In this document: piece after piece, positions 36,117 to 45,202 of the stretch
Position numbering within the stretch: the first letter of the stretch is position 1
How the letters are laid out: every line of letters begins with the position of its first letter
Source: Rhizobium jaguaris
Lineage (GTDB): Bacteria; Pseudomonadota; Alphaproteobacteria; Rhizobiales; Rhizobiaceae
Length of the DNA stretch: 64,000 bases
Assembly (NCBI RefSeq): GCF_003627755.1
Contig: NZ_CP032694.1
Location: 3,029,501-3,093,500 of the forward strand
Direction of reading: 5' to 3'
Notes under the pieces: model-generated
The model's input: only the letters and a program-made list of their open reading frames with translations
What the model was told of the DNA's origin: nothing
The model's database searches: none
Made by a program: the position numbers and the translations under genes

Positions 36117-36989
36117 TTAGAAGCCATTTTCCGAAAGGAACTTGGCAGCCACATCCGCCGGTTCCTCCTCGTCGCGATCAACTTCGGCGTTAAGTTCGCG
36201 CATCCTCTCGCTGGTCAGCAACGGGTCGACCTTGTCGAGAACCTCCGCGATCCTGGGGTCTTTTGCGACGGCGTCCTGCCGCACGAAGGGAACGAGATAG
36301 TAGGGCGGAAACAGATGCTTGTTGTCTTCCATGACGACGAGGCCTTGGTCCTTGATCTGCCAGTCGGTACCGAACCCGAACGAAACGTCGAGGTCGCCGC
36401 TCTGGAGAGCGGAATACCTGAGGCCGAGCTTCGCCAGAACCTTGTAGTCCTTGAACTTGATGCCGTAGATGTCGCGCAGACCGATCAGGCCGTCCTTGCG
36501 ATCCTCGTAGCCGGCCTCTGCGCCGAAGACGAGCTTGTCAGACACGGGACCGAGATCGGTCAGGGTCTTCAAATGATATTTTTGAGCGGTCGCCGGCAGC
36601 ATCATGATTGCGTAGCCGTTGTCGATGTTCGAGGACTTCAACAGGGTGACCTTGAAGTGGTCCTCGTAGTACTTCTTGACGGTCGCATAAATGTCCTCGG
36701 CGCTTCCCGAAAGATCGCCCTTCACCACGTCCGCGAGAGCCGTTCCCGTGTACTCGGGGTAGAGGTCGATGTCGCCGGACAGCAGCGCAGTGTGCGCGAT
36801 CGCGGTGGTCCCGAGATTGAAGCGGCGCTCGACCCTGACCCCGGCCTTTTCAAGCGCCTGAGCGTAGATCTCGGAAACGATGAATTGCTCGGTGAAGTTC
36901 TTACTGCCGATCTTCACCGCGTCGGCGGCGTGCGAGACGCCGGCGGCAAGGACCGCGATCCCGATCGTCAATACGTGCTTGATGTTCAT
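36117..36989 (-). CDS. Periplasmic substrate-binding protein (OsmF/OpuCC type)
   Basis: The product is about 290 aa from ATG 36989, with a signal peptide (MNIKHVLTIGIAVLAAGVSHAA). It carries the glycine betaine/choline/carnitine binding family patterns VKIGSKNFTEQFIVSEIYAQ, DLYPEYTGTAL and YEDRKDG. The ligand is probably a small quaternary or zwitterionic compound. The preceding gene is a flavin monooxygenase, so the imported compound may be its substrate; that is inference. Confidence 0.92.
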   Translation of the reverse strand: MNIKHVLTIGIAVLAAGVSHAADAVKIGSKNFTEQFIVSEIYAQALEKAGVRVERRFNLGTTAIAHTALLSGDIDLYPEYTGTALADVVKGDLSGSAEDIYATVKKYYEDHFKVTLLKSSNIDNGYAIMMLPATAQKYHLKTLTDLGPVSDKLVFGAEAGYEDRKDGLIGLRDIYGIKFKDYKVLAKLGLRYSALQSGDLDVSFGFGTDWQIKDQGLVVMEDNKHLFPPYYLVPFVRQDAVAKDPRIAEVLDKVDPLLTSERMRELNAEVDRDEEEPADVAAKFLSENGF

Positions 36990-36997
36990 GGTGACTC

Positions 36998-38338
36998 TCA
37001 CTTGTCGGAACTGTCGAAAAGATTGGTAGGCTTCTTAAGCCTGAGGCGGTCCCGGAAAGTTCCGGCCTCGTACTCAGTGCGGAACAGGCCGCGACGCTGC
37101 AGCTCGGGCACGACCTCCCGGCAGAATATCAGCCAGTCGCCAGGCAGTAGAGGGAACATGAGGTTGAAGCCGTCGGCCGCTCCGCTGACAAACCATTCCT
37201 CAAGCTGATCCGCGACCTCGATCGCGGTGCCGGCGATCGTCGGTACCGCGCCCGTGTTGGCGAGGGTCGTCGCGATCTCCCGGATCGTCGCCCCGGTCTC
37301 GGCCATCTTTCGAACCCGGTCGAGCGCGGTGCGGCCGCCGTTGTAGGTGGCGTCGTCGGGGAGCTTCGGCATCTGGTCGTCGGGCGAATAGCCGCTCAGG
37401 TCCATGCCGCTCCAGCTAGACAAGAGATCGAGCTGCATCCGGTCCGGAATGTAGGTTTCGAGGAACGCCTGGCGCTCAAGCGCCTCCGAACGGGACTTCG
37501 CGACCACTGGCAGGATCCCAGGAAGAACCTTGAAGCTCTCCGGCGCTCTGCCGCGGGCGGCGAGCCGCCTGTCGATGTCGGCGCGATAGGCGGCACCCTC
37601 CTCCTTGCTCTTGAGGATCGCAAAGTGGAGATCGGCATGCTGGGTAGCGAAATTCTTGCCGTCATCCGAAGAGCCTGCCTGCACCACGACCGGATGACCC
37701 TGCGGGGGCCGTGGAACGTTGAGCGGTCCCCGCACCTTGAAGTGCTCGCCCTCGAACTTCAGGGAATGAACCTTTTCGACGTCGGCGAAGTCTCCGGACG
37801 CTTTGTCGAAGAGCATAGAGCCGTCTTCCCAGCTATCCCAAAGGCGCTTCACGATCGATATGAATTCGTGGGCTCGCTGGTAGCGGGTAGCGTGCTCTGC
37901 ATTGCCGTCGCGTCCGTAGTTCATCGCCTCTTCCGGCATTGCGGACGTCACCAGATTCCACGAAGCACGGCCACTGCTGAGATGGTCTAGCGAGGCAACC
38001 TGGCGCGCGACGTTGTAGGGCTCCCAGTATGAGCTCGATATTGTGGAAATCAGGCCGATGTTCTTCGTGACGGCTGACAGCGCAGACAGGAGCGTGATCG
38101 GCTCGAGGCGCGGGTTGGCGAAATGCGCCAGGCCGCTCGGGAGTATGTCCCAAATGGCCACGTGATCGGCGATGAAGATTGCGTCGAGCCTCGCGTCCTC
38201 GGCGGCCGTCGCGAGCTTCTGATAGAACGAGAGGTCGAAGATCTCGGTGGTCGGCGCTTCCGGATATCGCCATGACATCCTGTGGTCGCCCTGGGGGTTG
38301 AAGAAGAAGGCGCTCAGGATCATGTAGCCGCTGGACAT
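36998..38338 (-). CDS. LLM-class flavin-dependent monooxygenase (NtaA/SnaA/DszA type)
   Basis: The product is 446 aa from ATG 38338 (AAAGG upstream). Motifs of the NtaA subgroup: LSAFFFNPQGDH...SWRYP, FIADHVAI, LEPITLLSALSAVTKNIGL, SGRASWNLVTS, PVVVQAGSSDDGKNFA. It uses FMNH2 from a separate reductase and O2 to oxidise carbon next to N or S (nitrilotriacetate, EDTA, dibenzothiophene sulfone and similar). A close 5' neighbour of the ABC importer (8 bp gap). Confidence 0.92.
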   Translation of the reverse strand: MSSGYMILSAFFFNPQGDHRMSWRYPEAPTTEIFDLSFYQKLATAAEDARLDAIFIADHVAIWDILPSGLAHFANPRLEPITLLSALSAVTKNIGLISTISSSYWEPYNVARQVASLDHLSSGRASWNLVTSAMPEEAMNYGRDGNAEHATRYQRAHEFISIVKRLWDSWEDGSMLFDKASGDFADVEKVHSLKFEGEHFKVRGPLNVPRPPQGHPVVVQAGSSDDGKNFATQHADLHFAILKSKEEGAAYRADIDRRLAARGRAPESFKVLPGILPVVAKSRSEALERQAFLETYIPDRMQLDLLSSWSGMDLSGYSPDDQMPKLPDDATYNGGRTALDRVRKMAETGATIREIATTLANTGAVPTIAGTAIEVADQLEEWFVSGAADGFNLMFPLLPGDWLIFCREVVPELQRRGLFRTEYEAGTFRDRLRLKKPTNLFDSSDK

Positions 38339-38451
38339 AAAGAAACCTTTCAAGGGCTCGAAATCTATCGATTGAGTGGCTTTTGAAATTGAAGAAAAAG
38401 AACGCCTTGGAACAAAGCTGACGCTAAGTGATCAGCCGAGCATTACGAAGA

Positions 38452-38964
38452 CTATCGTTGCTGGAACGTCGCCCAGGTTTCGCTAGCCGTGACGCGCTCC
38501 TGCTGGACGACGATGTCGCCGGCGTGGATGTCGCGACGGTCGCCGCCGTCAAATTCCAACATCAGCACGCCTTCCCGCACAATCGCGTAGTCCAGCATCG
38601 GCGTAGTGTGCATCTTCGAGCCGTCGTATTCGAAAGTGTCCGCGAGGCCCGGAAGTCCGTTCGCCTATTCCTGCCCGATCTCGGCCGGCGCCGCCGTCGT
38701 CTTGGTCCGCTCCGCTGGCGGCGGGAAGTCGACTATCTGCGCGAGGGAACCGTTGGCTCGACGAAGTGCGGACTTCTGGGTTTCTTCGTCCCCGGTCAGC
38801 GGCTCTCCTTCGGCGATCCCCTTTGCAGACCAGACATAAGCTTGCTGTAAGCCCTTCACGGTCTGGAAGAAGTACGCTTCTCGGCTTTCGTCCCGGACGA
38901 ATACCGACTTTCCGTTTTTGTTGCCGGTCGCGACGCCGCGATGGATCTTTCAGTTGCTAGTCAT
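38452..38964 (-). pseudogene. Cupin-domain protein gene with two in-frame stops
   Basis: A single frame of 170 codons begins at ATG 38964 behind GGAGGAAT. TGA is codon 5 and TAG occurs at about codon 104 (AEIGQE then stop, then ANGLPGLADTFEYDG). The rest is a cupin: HRGVATGNKNGKSVFVRDES, MLDYAIVREGVLMLEFDGGD, IHAGDIVVQQERVTAS. The C-terminal beta strands are also missing. Related intact cupins are about 180 aa. The rest of the operon upstream and downstream is intact. Confidence 0.85.
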
Positions 38965-39043
38965 TCGAATTCCTCCGGCCGTACCCGGCCTCTATTAACC
39001 ATGAAATGGACGCCGCCTCTTGGGTGTACGGCGTCCTCGCAAT

Positions 39044-40225
39044 TCAGGCCGTGGCGTCTGCCTGGGCGTGAGTGTGAACTCGGCCAAAAAGAAGGATCGA
39101 GACCAGGGAGAGCGCGGACATCACGCCGCCAAAGTACATCGCGTCGAAGAGACCGAAGCCGTCAACCACGAGACCGCCAACGAACGAACCGACCGCGATG
39201 GAGATCTGGAAGTTTGCGACGAAGAGGGCCATGCCGCCTTCGGCGACGTGGGGCGCCGCCTTGGCCATCCACATCTGCAGGGCGACGGGCATCGCTCCGT
39301 AGGACAGGCCCCAGATGGCGAGTAGCAGGAGAACACCTGCCTGAGATACGCCGACGACCGGCAGAAGAAGCATGGGCAGCATCAGGAAGACGATGGTGAC
39401 CATGAAGGTCTTGTGGATGCTGTGCGAAGCGCCCGCCCCGCCGACGAAGTTGCCGAGAAGCCCGATCGCGGTGTAGCCGAGAAGGATGGAAGAGATCGCG
39501 GCGCCGCTGAAACCGGAAACCTGAGCGAGGAAGGGCGTGACGTACGTGTACGTTGCGAACTGGCCGGTGAGCACGAGGAACATCGCGATCAATCCAATGC
39601 GACCCTGCTGTGTCTGCGCAATGCCGAGGAGGTCAGACGGACGAACGCGCTGCTGAACTTCGAGCTTGGGCAAAGAAATGACCTGCGCCAGGAACGCGAG
39701 CACTGAAATCGCAAGTGCTGCACCGAAGGCCGCGCGCCAGCCCACGAGATCACCGATGATCGCGCCGGCCGGGCCGCCTATCAGCATCCCGAGCGAGACG
39801 CCTGCGAAGATGATCGAAGTGGCCCGCCCGACACTGCGTTCGGCGACGAGACGGCCGCCAAGACCCGCGCCAATGGCCCAGAAGCCGCCGAGACCGATGC
39901 CGAACAGCACGCGGCCAACGATGAGCGCAGCAAAGCTGGGGGCGAGCATCGAAACCAGGTTCGACAGGACCAGCAGGAGGGACAGGCCGAGCAGCACCAG
40001 GCGCCGATCGTGATTCTTGACGGCGACCGTCACCACCGGGGCTGCGACCGCTGCAAGCACGCCGGGCGCGGTGACCATCAGGCCCGCCGTGCCCTCCGAG
40101 ACGCCGAGGCCTTCTCCGATATAGCGGAGCACGCCGACTGGAAGGAACTCGGTGGTGCAGAAAACTGTGGCGCTTAGGGCTACGGCGAAGACGCCGAGCC
40201 AGTTTGATTCTTTCTCCTGCGACAT
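39044..40225 (-). CDS. MFS transporter (DHA1 family)
   Basis: The product is 393 aa from ATG 40225, with 12 helices and the DHA1-type start ALSATVFCTTEFLPVGVLRY. It also has GGPAGAIIGDLVGWRAAFGA (motif C area). It resembles YdhP/AraJ-type exporters. It follows an SDR gene by 37 bp in the same transcript. Confidence 0.88.
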   Translation of the reverse strand: MSQEKESNWLGVFAVALSATVFCTTEFLPVGVLRYIGEGLGVSEGTAGLMVTAPGVLAAVAAPVVTVAVKNHDRRLVLLGLSLLLVLSNLVSMLAPSFAALIVGRVLFGIGLGGFWAIGAGLGGRLVAERSVGRATSIIFAGVSLGMLIGGPAGAIIGDLVGWRAAFGAALAISVLAFLAQVISLPKLEVQQRVRPSDLLGIAQTQQGRIGLIAMFLVLTGQFATYTYVTPFLAQVSGFSGAAISSILLGYTAIGLLGNFVGGAGASHSIHKTFMVTIVFLMLPMLLLPVVGVSQAGVLLLLAIWGLSYGAMPVALQMWMAKAAPHVAEGGMALFVANFQISIAVGSFVGGLVVDGFGLFDAMYFGGVMSALSLVSILLFGRVHTHAQADATA

Positions 40226-40262
40226 AGCAGAATCCTTTCCTTTTTGACGTTCGAGGAATTCG

Positions 40263-41012
40263 CTAGAGTTGCGAACCTCCATCGACCGGAACGACCTCAC
40301 CGGTGATCCAGCGGGCTTGGTTTGAGGCGAGAAATGCGACGACGCGGGCGACGTCCTCTGGACTGCCGATCCGCTTGAACGTCTGCATGGCGAGTGTGTG
40401 CTCACGGCCCTCGCCCGTCTTCACAAAGGCGGCGGCGTCGGTTTCTATGACGCCGGGAGCGACCGCGTTGACGCGGATGCCGTGCGGACCGAAGGCCCTG
40501 GCCAGATACTTTACCGTGGTCTCGAGAGCGCCCTTGCTGGCGGCGTAGGCCGCGAAGTCGCCAATGGTCGCCCTAGCGGCGAGAGACGAAACGAAGATCA
40601 CGTTGCTGCCGGTGCACATAATGGGCCTGAGCTGCTGCACTAAGAAGAGCGGAGCCCGGACGTTGACCGCGAAGAGCTTGTCGAACTCCTCGACGGCCAG
40701 GTCGTCGATCGACGAAGGCAAGAAGACGCCAGCATTCGCCACCAGGATGTCCAGGCGACCACCGATAATCTCCTTTGCCCGCTTCGCGAGCTTGTGGGGA
40801 CCGTCTGGCTGGGCCAGGTCCGCGTTAATCTTCTCAGATCGCGAACCCATTGAGCGGATCTCTGCCACCACCTGGTCGGCTTCCCTCGCATGCCTGCCAT
40901 AGTGGACCAAGACCTGCGCGCCCTCCTTGCCGAGAGCAAGGGCGATCGCCTTTCCGATACCACGGGAGGCGCCGGTCACGACAACGGTTTTCCCTAGAAG
41001 ACTTCTTGCCAT
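40263..41012 (-). CDS. SDR-family oxidoreductase
   Basis: A 249-aa FabG-like SDR from ATG 41012 (GGAAGGAG upstream). TGASRGIGKAIA, VANAGVFLP, VSSLAARA, catalytic YAASKGAL, VNAVAPGVIETDAAAF. Closest in the window to the SDR at 27270-28013. Confidence 0.92.
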   Translation of the reverse strand: MARSLLGKTVVVTGASRGIGKAIALALGKEGAQVLVHYGRHAREADQVVAEIRSMGSRSEKINADLAQPDGPHKLAKRAKEIIGGRLDILVANAGVFLPSSIDDLAVEEFDKLFAVNVRAPLFLVQQLRPIMCTGSNVIFVSSLAARATIGDFAAYAASKGALETTVKYLARAFGPHGIRVNAVAPGVIETDAAAFVKTGEGREHTLAMQTFKRIGSPEDVARVVAFLASNQARWITGEVVPVDGGSQL

Positions 41013-41112
41013 TGCGCGCTCCTTCCTTGGTTGTGGGACGCACCAAGCCTTCCTGGCCATCCGCGTGGATGGCCAGGGCGTCCTGCCTAAGACTTGCTAG
41101 TGGGGCCGGCTC

Positions 41113-41961
41113 TTAGGCGGCGTCGAGGAACGTCGAGACGTGGGTCACGAACAGTTCCGGGTACTGGTACTGCGAGCCGTGGTTGCTGTCCGAATACAGG
41201 ATGAGTTGGGCGTCGGGGATGTTCTGCTGCAGGATGTATGAGTTCACCGAGTAGATGATTACGTCCGTGCCGCCGTTGACAACCAGGGTCGGCTGCTTAA
41301 TGGCCTTCAGGTAGTCGTAGGGGTTTTCACGCGGTGCTCCCCACTTGCCGAGAGCTTCGATCTGTGCGGGAGCGACTTTCTCGTTCACTTCCGGGTCGCG
41401 GCCTTCGCTACGCAGACGAAAGCGCTTGAGGAACTCGCGGCCTGCAGCCTGGCTATTTTCGGACGGCGTGAAGAAGACGCCCAGCCAAAGGTCGTCGGGG
41501 TTCTCGTACGCCGCACCGAAGACTGCCTGGGCTTCTGGAGTCAACGTCGCCATGCCCTCGCCGCTGCGGGGACCGGTACCGACCAGGATCAGCTTGCGGA
41601 CGAGGTCAGGCTCGGCCAGCGCGATCTCCTGGGCGACGAGACCGCCCAGAGAGAAACCGAGGACGTCCACCTTCTTTAGGCCGAGGGCCTTGATGAAGGA
41701 GACTCCGTCCGCGGCCATACCCTCGATCGTCGTGGGGACTTCTCCCGAGGTGCTCGAGATGCCGGCGTTGTTGAACAGGATGACTTCCCTGCCCTTCGCG
41801 AGACCGTCGGTCACCAGCGGATCCCAATGATCCATTGTCCCGGTGAAGTGCATGTTGAGCACAAGTGGAACGCCTTCCGGTTTCCCGAAGCGGCGGTAGG
41901 CGAACTTGATACCGTTAGCTTCGACGTACTGTGTCGGAGCGGTCTGATGCGTATTGGTCAT
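41113..41961 (-). CDS. Alpha/beta hydrolase
   Basis: A 282-aa alpha/beta-hydrolase with nucleophile elbow GFSLGGLVAQE (Ser about residue 105), oxyanion-side stretch NMHFTGTMDHWDPLV, acid in NGGTDVII and His in DSNHGSQYQYPE. It belongs to the broad group of haloperoxidase/esterase/dienelactone-like hydrolases. It stands 38 bp downstream of an SDR gene and 100 bp upstream of another SDR gene, in one series. Confidence 0.9.
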   Translation of the reverse strand: MTNTHQTAPTQYVEANGIKFAYRRFGKPEGVPLVLNMHFTGTMDHWDPLVTDGLAKGREVILFNNAGISSTSGEVPTTIEGMAADGVSFIKALGLKKVDVLGFSLGGLVAQEIALAEPDLVRKLILVGTGPRSGEGMATLTPEAQAVFGAAYENPDDLWLGVFFTPSENSQAAGREFLKRFRLRSEGRDPEVNEKVAPAQIEALGKWGAPRENPYDYLKAIKQPTLVVNGGTDVIIYSVNSYILQQNIPDAQLILYSDSNHGSQYQYPELFVTHVSTFLDAA

Positions 41962-41999
41962 AGCAGTGTTCCTCGTTGAGTTCTTGCTGGGTCTATCTG

Positions 42000-42746
42000 T
42001 CAGCCGGCGGTCTTGCCGCCGTCCACGGTGACAACCTGTCCGGTGATGAACGACGCTTGTTCCGAAGCCAGGAATGCGATCGCATGCGCCATCTCGTCAG
42101 GCTTGCCTATGCGGCCGAGCGGAACGCCGGAGGCGAGTTTGGCCTTGTTCTCATCGGTACCGGTGAAGCGGTCGAGCATGCCGGTGTCGGTCGGGCCAGG
42201 GGCCACCGCATTTACGCGTATGCCGGAGTTCGCGACTTCCAACGCCGCCGACTTCGTCAGGCCTTCGACGGCGTGCTTGCTCGCCGAGTAGATGGACGCG
42301 TAGGCGGCGCCTTCATGACCGTAGGTCGACGATATGTTCACGATGCTCCCTGCGCCCTTCTCCTGCATGGCGCGGATTTCGTGCTTCATGCTAAGCAGCG
42401 TGCCGAGGACGTTCGTGTCGAAGGTCGCCGCATAGGACTCTGCGGTCTGAGCAGTAATCACACCCGGCTGCCCTTCCGTGCCGGCGTTGTTGACGGCGGC
42501 GTCAAGCCCGCCGTAGAGGGCCACGGTCTGGTCGACAAGGTTGCGGACTTCTTCGTCGTGGCGGACGTCGGCGCGAATGAATGTAGCGGTACCGCCGCTT
42601 GCCTTGATTTCTTCCGCGAGGGCATGCCCTGCAGGTTCATTGCGGCCAGAGATGACGACCTTATCGCCTTGTTTGGCGATTTCAATTGCGGCCGCGCGGC
42701 CAATGCCGGTTAGCGCTCCAGTGATGAGTACAACACGTTCTGACAT
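42000..42746 (-). CDS. SDR-family oxidoreductase
   Basis: A 248-aa [60 protein letters not shown]. It is the intact counterpart of the SDR at 16496 and the first gene of the leftward series. Its upstream region contains the two-part element (42859-42893), shared with the divergent LysR gene. Confidence 0.92.
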   Translation of the reverse strand: MSERVVLITGALTGIGRAAAIEIAKQGDKVVISGRNEPAGHALAEEIKASGGTATFIRADVRHDEEVRNLVDQTVALYGGLDAAVNNAGTEGQPGVITAQTAESYAATFDTNVLGTLLSMKHEIRAMQEKGAGSIVNISSTYGHEGAAYASIYSASKHAVEGLTKSAALEVANSGIRVNAVAPGPTDTGMLDRFTGTDENKAKLASGVPLGRIGKPDEMAHAIAFLASEQASFITGQVVTVDGGKTAG

Positions 42747-42858
42747 TGGATCAAATCCTTGAAAAATTTAGCTCTGAACGACCCGAGCGAATTCCATCTG
42801 CGAGTTGTTATCGCCTCCGTTGGGCATTGGTTTAAGCTCCTTCCTCGCTATTGAAAAA

Positions 42859-42893
42859 GACTTTGTAAGTTGGTAGATATACCTGCCAGGCAT
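42859..42893 (-). promoter_or_regulatory. Two-part LysR-type element between SDR and LysR genes
   Basis: On the plus strand GACTTTGT (42859-42866), then 12 bp, then ATACC-TGCCA-GGCAT (42879-42893). It stands 14 bp before the LysR start, where autoregulated LysR proteins usually bind, and about 110-150 bp before the SDR start. Confidence 0.8.
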
Positions 42894-42906
42894 GGGAGAA
42901 CAGTAA

Positions 42907-43797
42907 GTGGAACTACGACATCTTCGATACTTCGTGGCAGTCGCCGAAGAAGGCAGCCTCACGCTGGCGGCAGAGAAACGGTTACACACGGCGCAGCCCT
43001 CCCTGTCGCGCCAAATCCGCGATCTCGAATATGAAGTCGGCGTCCCGCTGTTTTCGCGCAGCGCGAAGGGCATCGAGATGACGCCTGCAGGAAGAGCGTT
43101 CCTCGACCATGCACGGCAGTCTCTTGCCGAAGCGCAAGCCGCCGTCGAAGCCGCAAGGCGTGCCGCCGAGCCCGACAAGCCCGTCTTCTCGATGGGGTTC
43201 CTCACCGGCATGGAGGTCGAGTGGCTCCCGATCGCTTCGCGCATCCTTCGCGACGAGCTGCCGAACATCGAGATCCGCGTCGTAAGTCAGTACTCGCCTC
43301 AGCTCGCCGAAGACCTGCATCGCGGAAAGCTCGACGTCGCCTTCCTGCGTGCCGAGGGAAAACCGAACGTCGAGTACAAGGTGGTCGCAAGCGAGCCGCT
43401 CGTTGTCATGCTTCCGAGCGATCATAGGCTCGCCGCGCAGGACGCAATCGATCCCCACGAGCTCGTGGGCGAGATTTTCATCGGAATGTCGGACATCCCG
43501 CACGTCCTGCGGGACGTGATCAGCCGCTACTTCGACAAGGTCGGAATCTCGATCAAGCCGACGCATCTCATCGACAATTTCGCGATGGCGATCTCGCTCG
43601 TCGCCTCGACGCGCGGCGTCTGCCTGCTTCCGGCTTATGCGGAAAACTTCCTGTCGTGGTCGGTCGTCAGCCGTCCTTTGAAGGGCGAGGTCCCCTCCAT
43701 CGATCTGATGCTCGGATACAATACTTTGAACACGTCGCCACTTCTGAAGCTGTTCCTCACGCGGATGGAGAATCAGGGAACGGCCGTCGCAAGCTAA
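42907..43797 (+). CDS. LysR-family transcriptional regulator
   Basis: A 296-aa LysR regulator with a GTG start (GGGAG eight bases upstream). Helix-turn-helix in MELRHLRYFVAVAEEGSLTL...RLHTAQPSLSRQIRDLE; effector domain with FLTGMEVEWLP and DVAFLRAEGKP. It resembles the BenM/CatM-type group by this start. Divergent from the SDR operon. Remnants of two paralogues lie at 15.3-16.0 and 17.4-17.8 kb. As the only intact member, it is the likely protein for all five two-part elements. Confidence 0.9.
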   Translation: MELRHLRYFVAVAEEGSLTLAAEKRLHTAQPSLSRQIRDLEYEVGVPLFSRSAKGIEMTPAGRAFLDHARQSLAEAQAAVEAARRAAEPDKPVFSMGFLTGMEVEWLPIASRILRDELPNIEIRVVSQYSPQLAEDLHRGKLDVAFLRAEGKPNVEYKVVASEPLVVMLPSDHRLAAQDAIDPHELVGEIFIGMSDIPHVLRDVISRYFDKVGISIKPTHLIDNFAMAISLVASTRGVCLLPAYAENFLSWSVVSRPLKGEVPSIDLMLGYNTLNTSPLLKLFLTRMENQGTAVAS

Positions 43798-44066
43798 TCG
43801 TCTTTCCGGCGTTGGATCTGCAGTCACGGCGGCCTCATGTATGTTCCAGTTGGGCATCCGCTAAGTAGTGGCGGCCGCTCACCGCGACGCGGAGACCATG
43901 GCGCGGCGGAGAGCGGCCGGTCATGATCGAGGGAGGGCGCGCGACCATGACGATGTCCGGTATGTCGCCTGACAAAAACACATAGCTTCACTGGGAGATT
44001 GGACGTTCTAAGCCGTTTTGTGAGATCCTGCGCAAACGTCGAAACAGCATGGGACCGCTTGAGACC

Positions 44067-44987
44067 TCATTTGGGACGCATCGTTCCGAGCCTCCGCTCA
44101 ATCCGCGACCGCTGGGTTTCAAGCCACGGCGGCAGCACGATCGACGGTCCGGCGGGATTGTCGTCCAGTATGAGGCCGCTCGACGTGTCTGCCGCCAGCC
44201 CGACACGAACACCGCACGGGATTTCGAAATAGATTGCCTTGAAATAGTATCGGTCGAGCACCGGCGTCACGTCGAGTCCGAACGCCACGACGCGGTCGCG
44301 GAACATCTTCAACCGCTGCAAGTCGCTCACCTTGAACGCGACGTGCGTCGCGACGCCCGCGCCATGCGTCCCCCGTCCGTGACCAGGCGCCGACAGCAGG
44401 TCTATCACGGGTCCGCCAAAAGTCGTGGTGTCGGCAAAGCGCGTCACCGCGCCCTGCCGATCGACCTGGGCGAAGCCGAGTATTTCCCTGATGAACCGCG
44501 CCGTATGCTCGAAACCTTGCAGATGGAACTCTACTGACTTCAGCTTTCCGATAGCGAGGCGTTTGTCGGCTATGGCGGAATGGCCGCCGCGGTCGCACTC
44601 GACGAGCGAGATCGACAGACCATCCGGGTCGGAGAAGCAGAGGCAACGCTCGCCGAAGCTGGAGGCGAACCCGGTGACGTCGACGTCGCGCCTAGCCAGC
44701 AGCTCCGCCCATTGTTCCAGCGTACCGGCATGGACTATGAACACGAGATTGCTGATCTGGCCTGTACCTTGCACTCCCTGGGGTGACGCCGGATTGACGG
44801 TGAACGTGATGATCGAGGCCGGAACGCCAAGCGATCCCCCAAGCTGGATCTCAAGCATGGTGGTCTGGTCGTAGTTCACCGTTCGGCGTAGCAGGCGCAT
44901 TCCGAGGCCGGCCGTATAGAACTCGGTCGTGCGCTCCTCGTCCGAGCAAACGGCCGTCACATGGTGAAAGGCCAGTTCAGTTGGCAT
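44067..44987 (-). CDS. Ring-cleaving dioxygenase, VOC superfamily (MhqO-like)
   Basis: The product is 306 aa from ATG 44987. Two vicinal-oxygen-chelate modules are visible: LAFHHVTAVCSDEERTTEFY (N-terminal, metal His) and the second around VEFHLQGFEHTARFIREILG...THVAFKV, with a final metal Glu in AIYFEIPCGVRVG. Family members such as MhqO open hydroquinone rings with a metal ion. That matches the quinone/electrophile theme of the window. It is divergent from the MFS gene at 45203. Confidence 0.88.
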   Translation of the reverse strand: MPTELAFHHVTAVCSDEERTTEFYTAGLGMRLLRRTVNYDQTTMLEIQLGGSLGVPASIITFTVNPASPQGVQGTGQISNLVFIVHAGTLEQWAELLARRDVDVTGFASSFGERCLCFSDPDGLSISLVECDRGGHSAIADKRLAIGKLKSVEFHLQGFEHTARFIREILGFAQVDRQGAVTRFADTTTFGGPVIDLLSAPGHGRGTHGAGVATHVAFKVSDLQRLKMFRDRVVAFGLDVTPVLDRYYFKAIYFEIPCGVRVGLAADTSSGLILDDNPAGPSIVLPPWLETQRSRIERRLGTMRPK

Positions 44988-45112
44988 TCTGATTGTAACC
45001 TCGCGGTGCTTACCAGAATTGAGCACTACCACAGGGCGTCGGAGTGCCGCGACACAATTGATTCGTCGAAGCAAATTTGAGGTCGGAATGTTATACGTCG
45101 GCGGGAATCTTC

Positions 45113-45129
45113 AATTGCCGCCCGCAATT
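45113..45129. promoter_or_regulatory. Inverted repeat in the divergent promoter
   Basis: AATTGC-CGCCC-GCAATT (45113-45129) lies in the 215-bp gap between the dioxygenase and MFS genes. Size and placement fit a dimeric repressor site, but no regulator is encoded next to it. Confidence 0.4.
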
Positions 45130-45202
45130 AACACTGCGTAACTTTCCCCTGAGCATGGACTCCTATAACCGGTGTTAAGAGCGCTATCGCGAGGAGAGGC
45201 GA

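Noticed and set aside
35976..37208. Plus-strand open frame of 410 codons
   Set aside because: It lies antisense to the substrate-binding protein gene and its neighbours, which have signal peptide, family motifs and operon spacing; a high-GC shadow frame.
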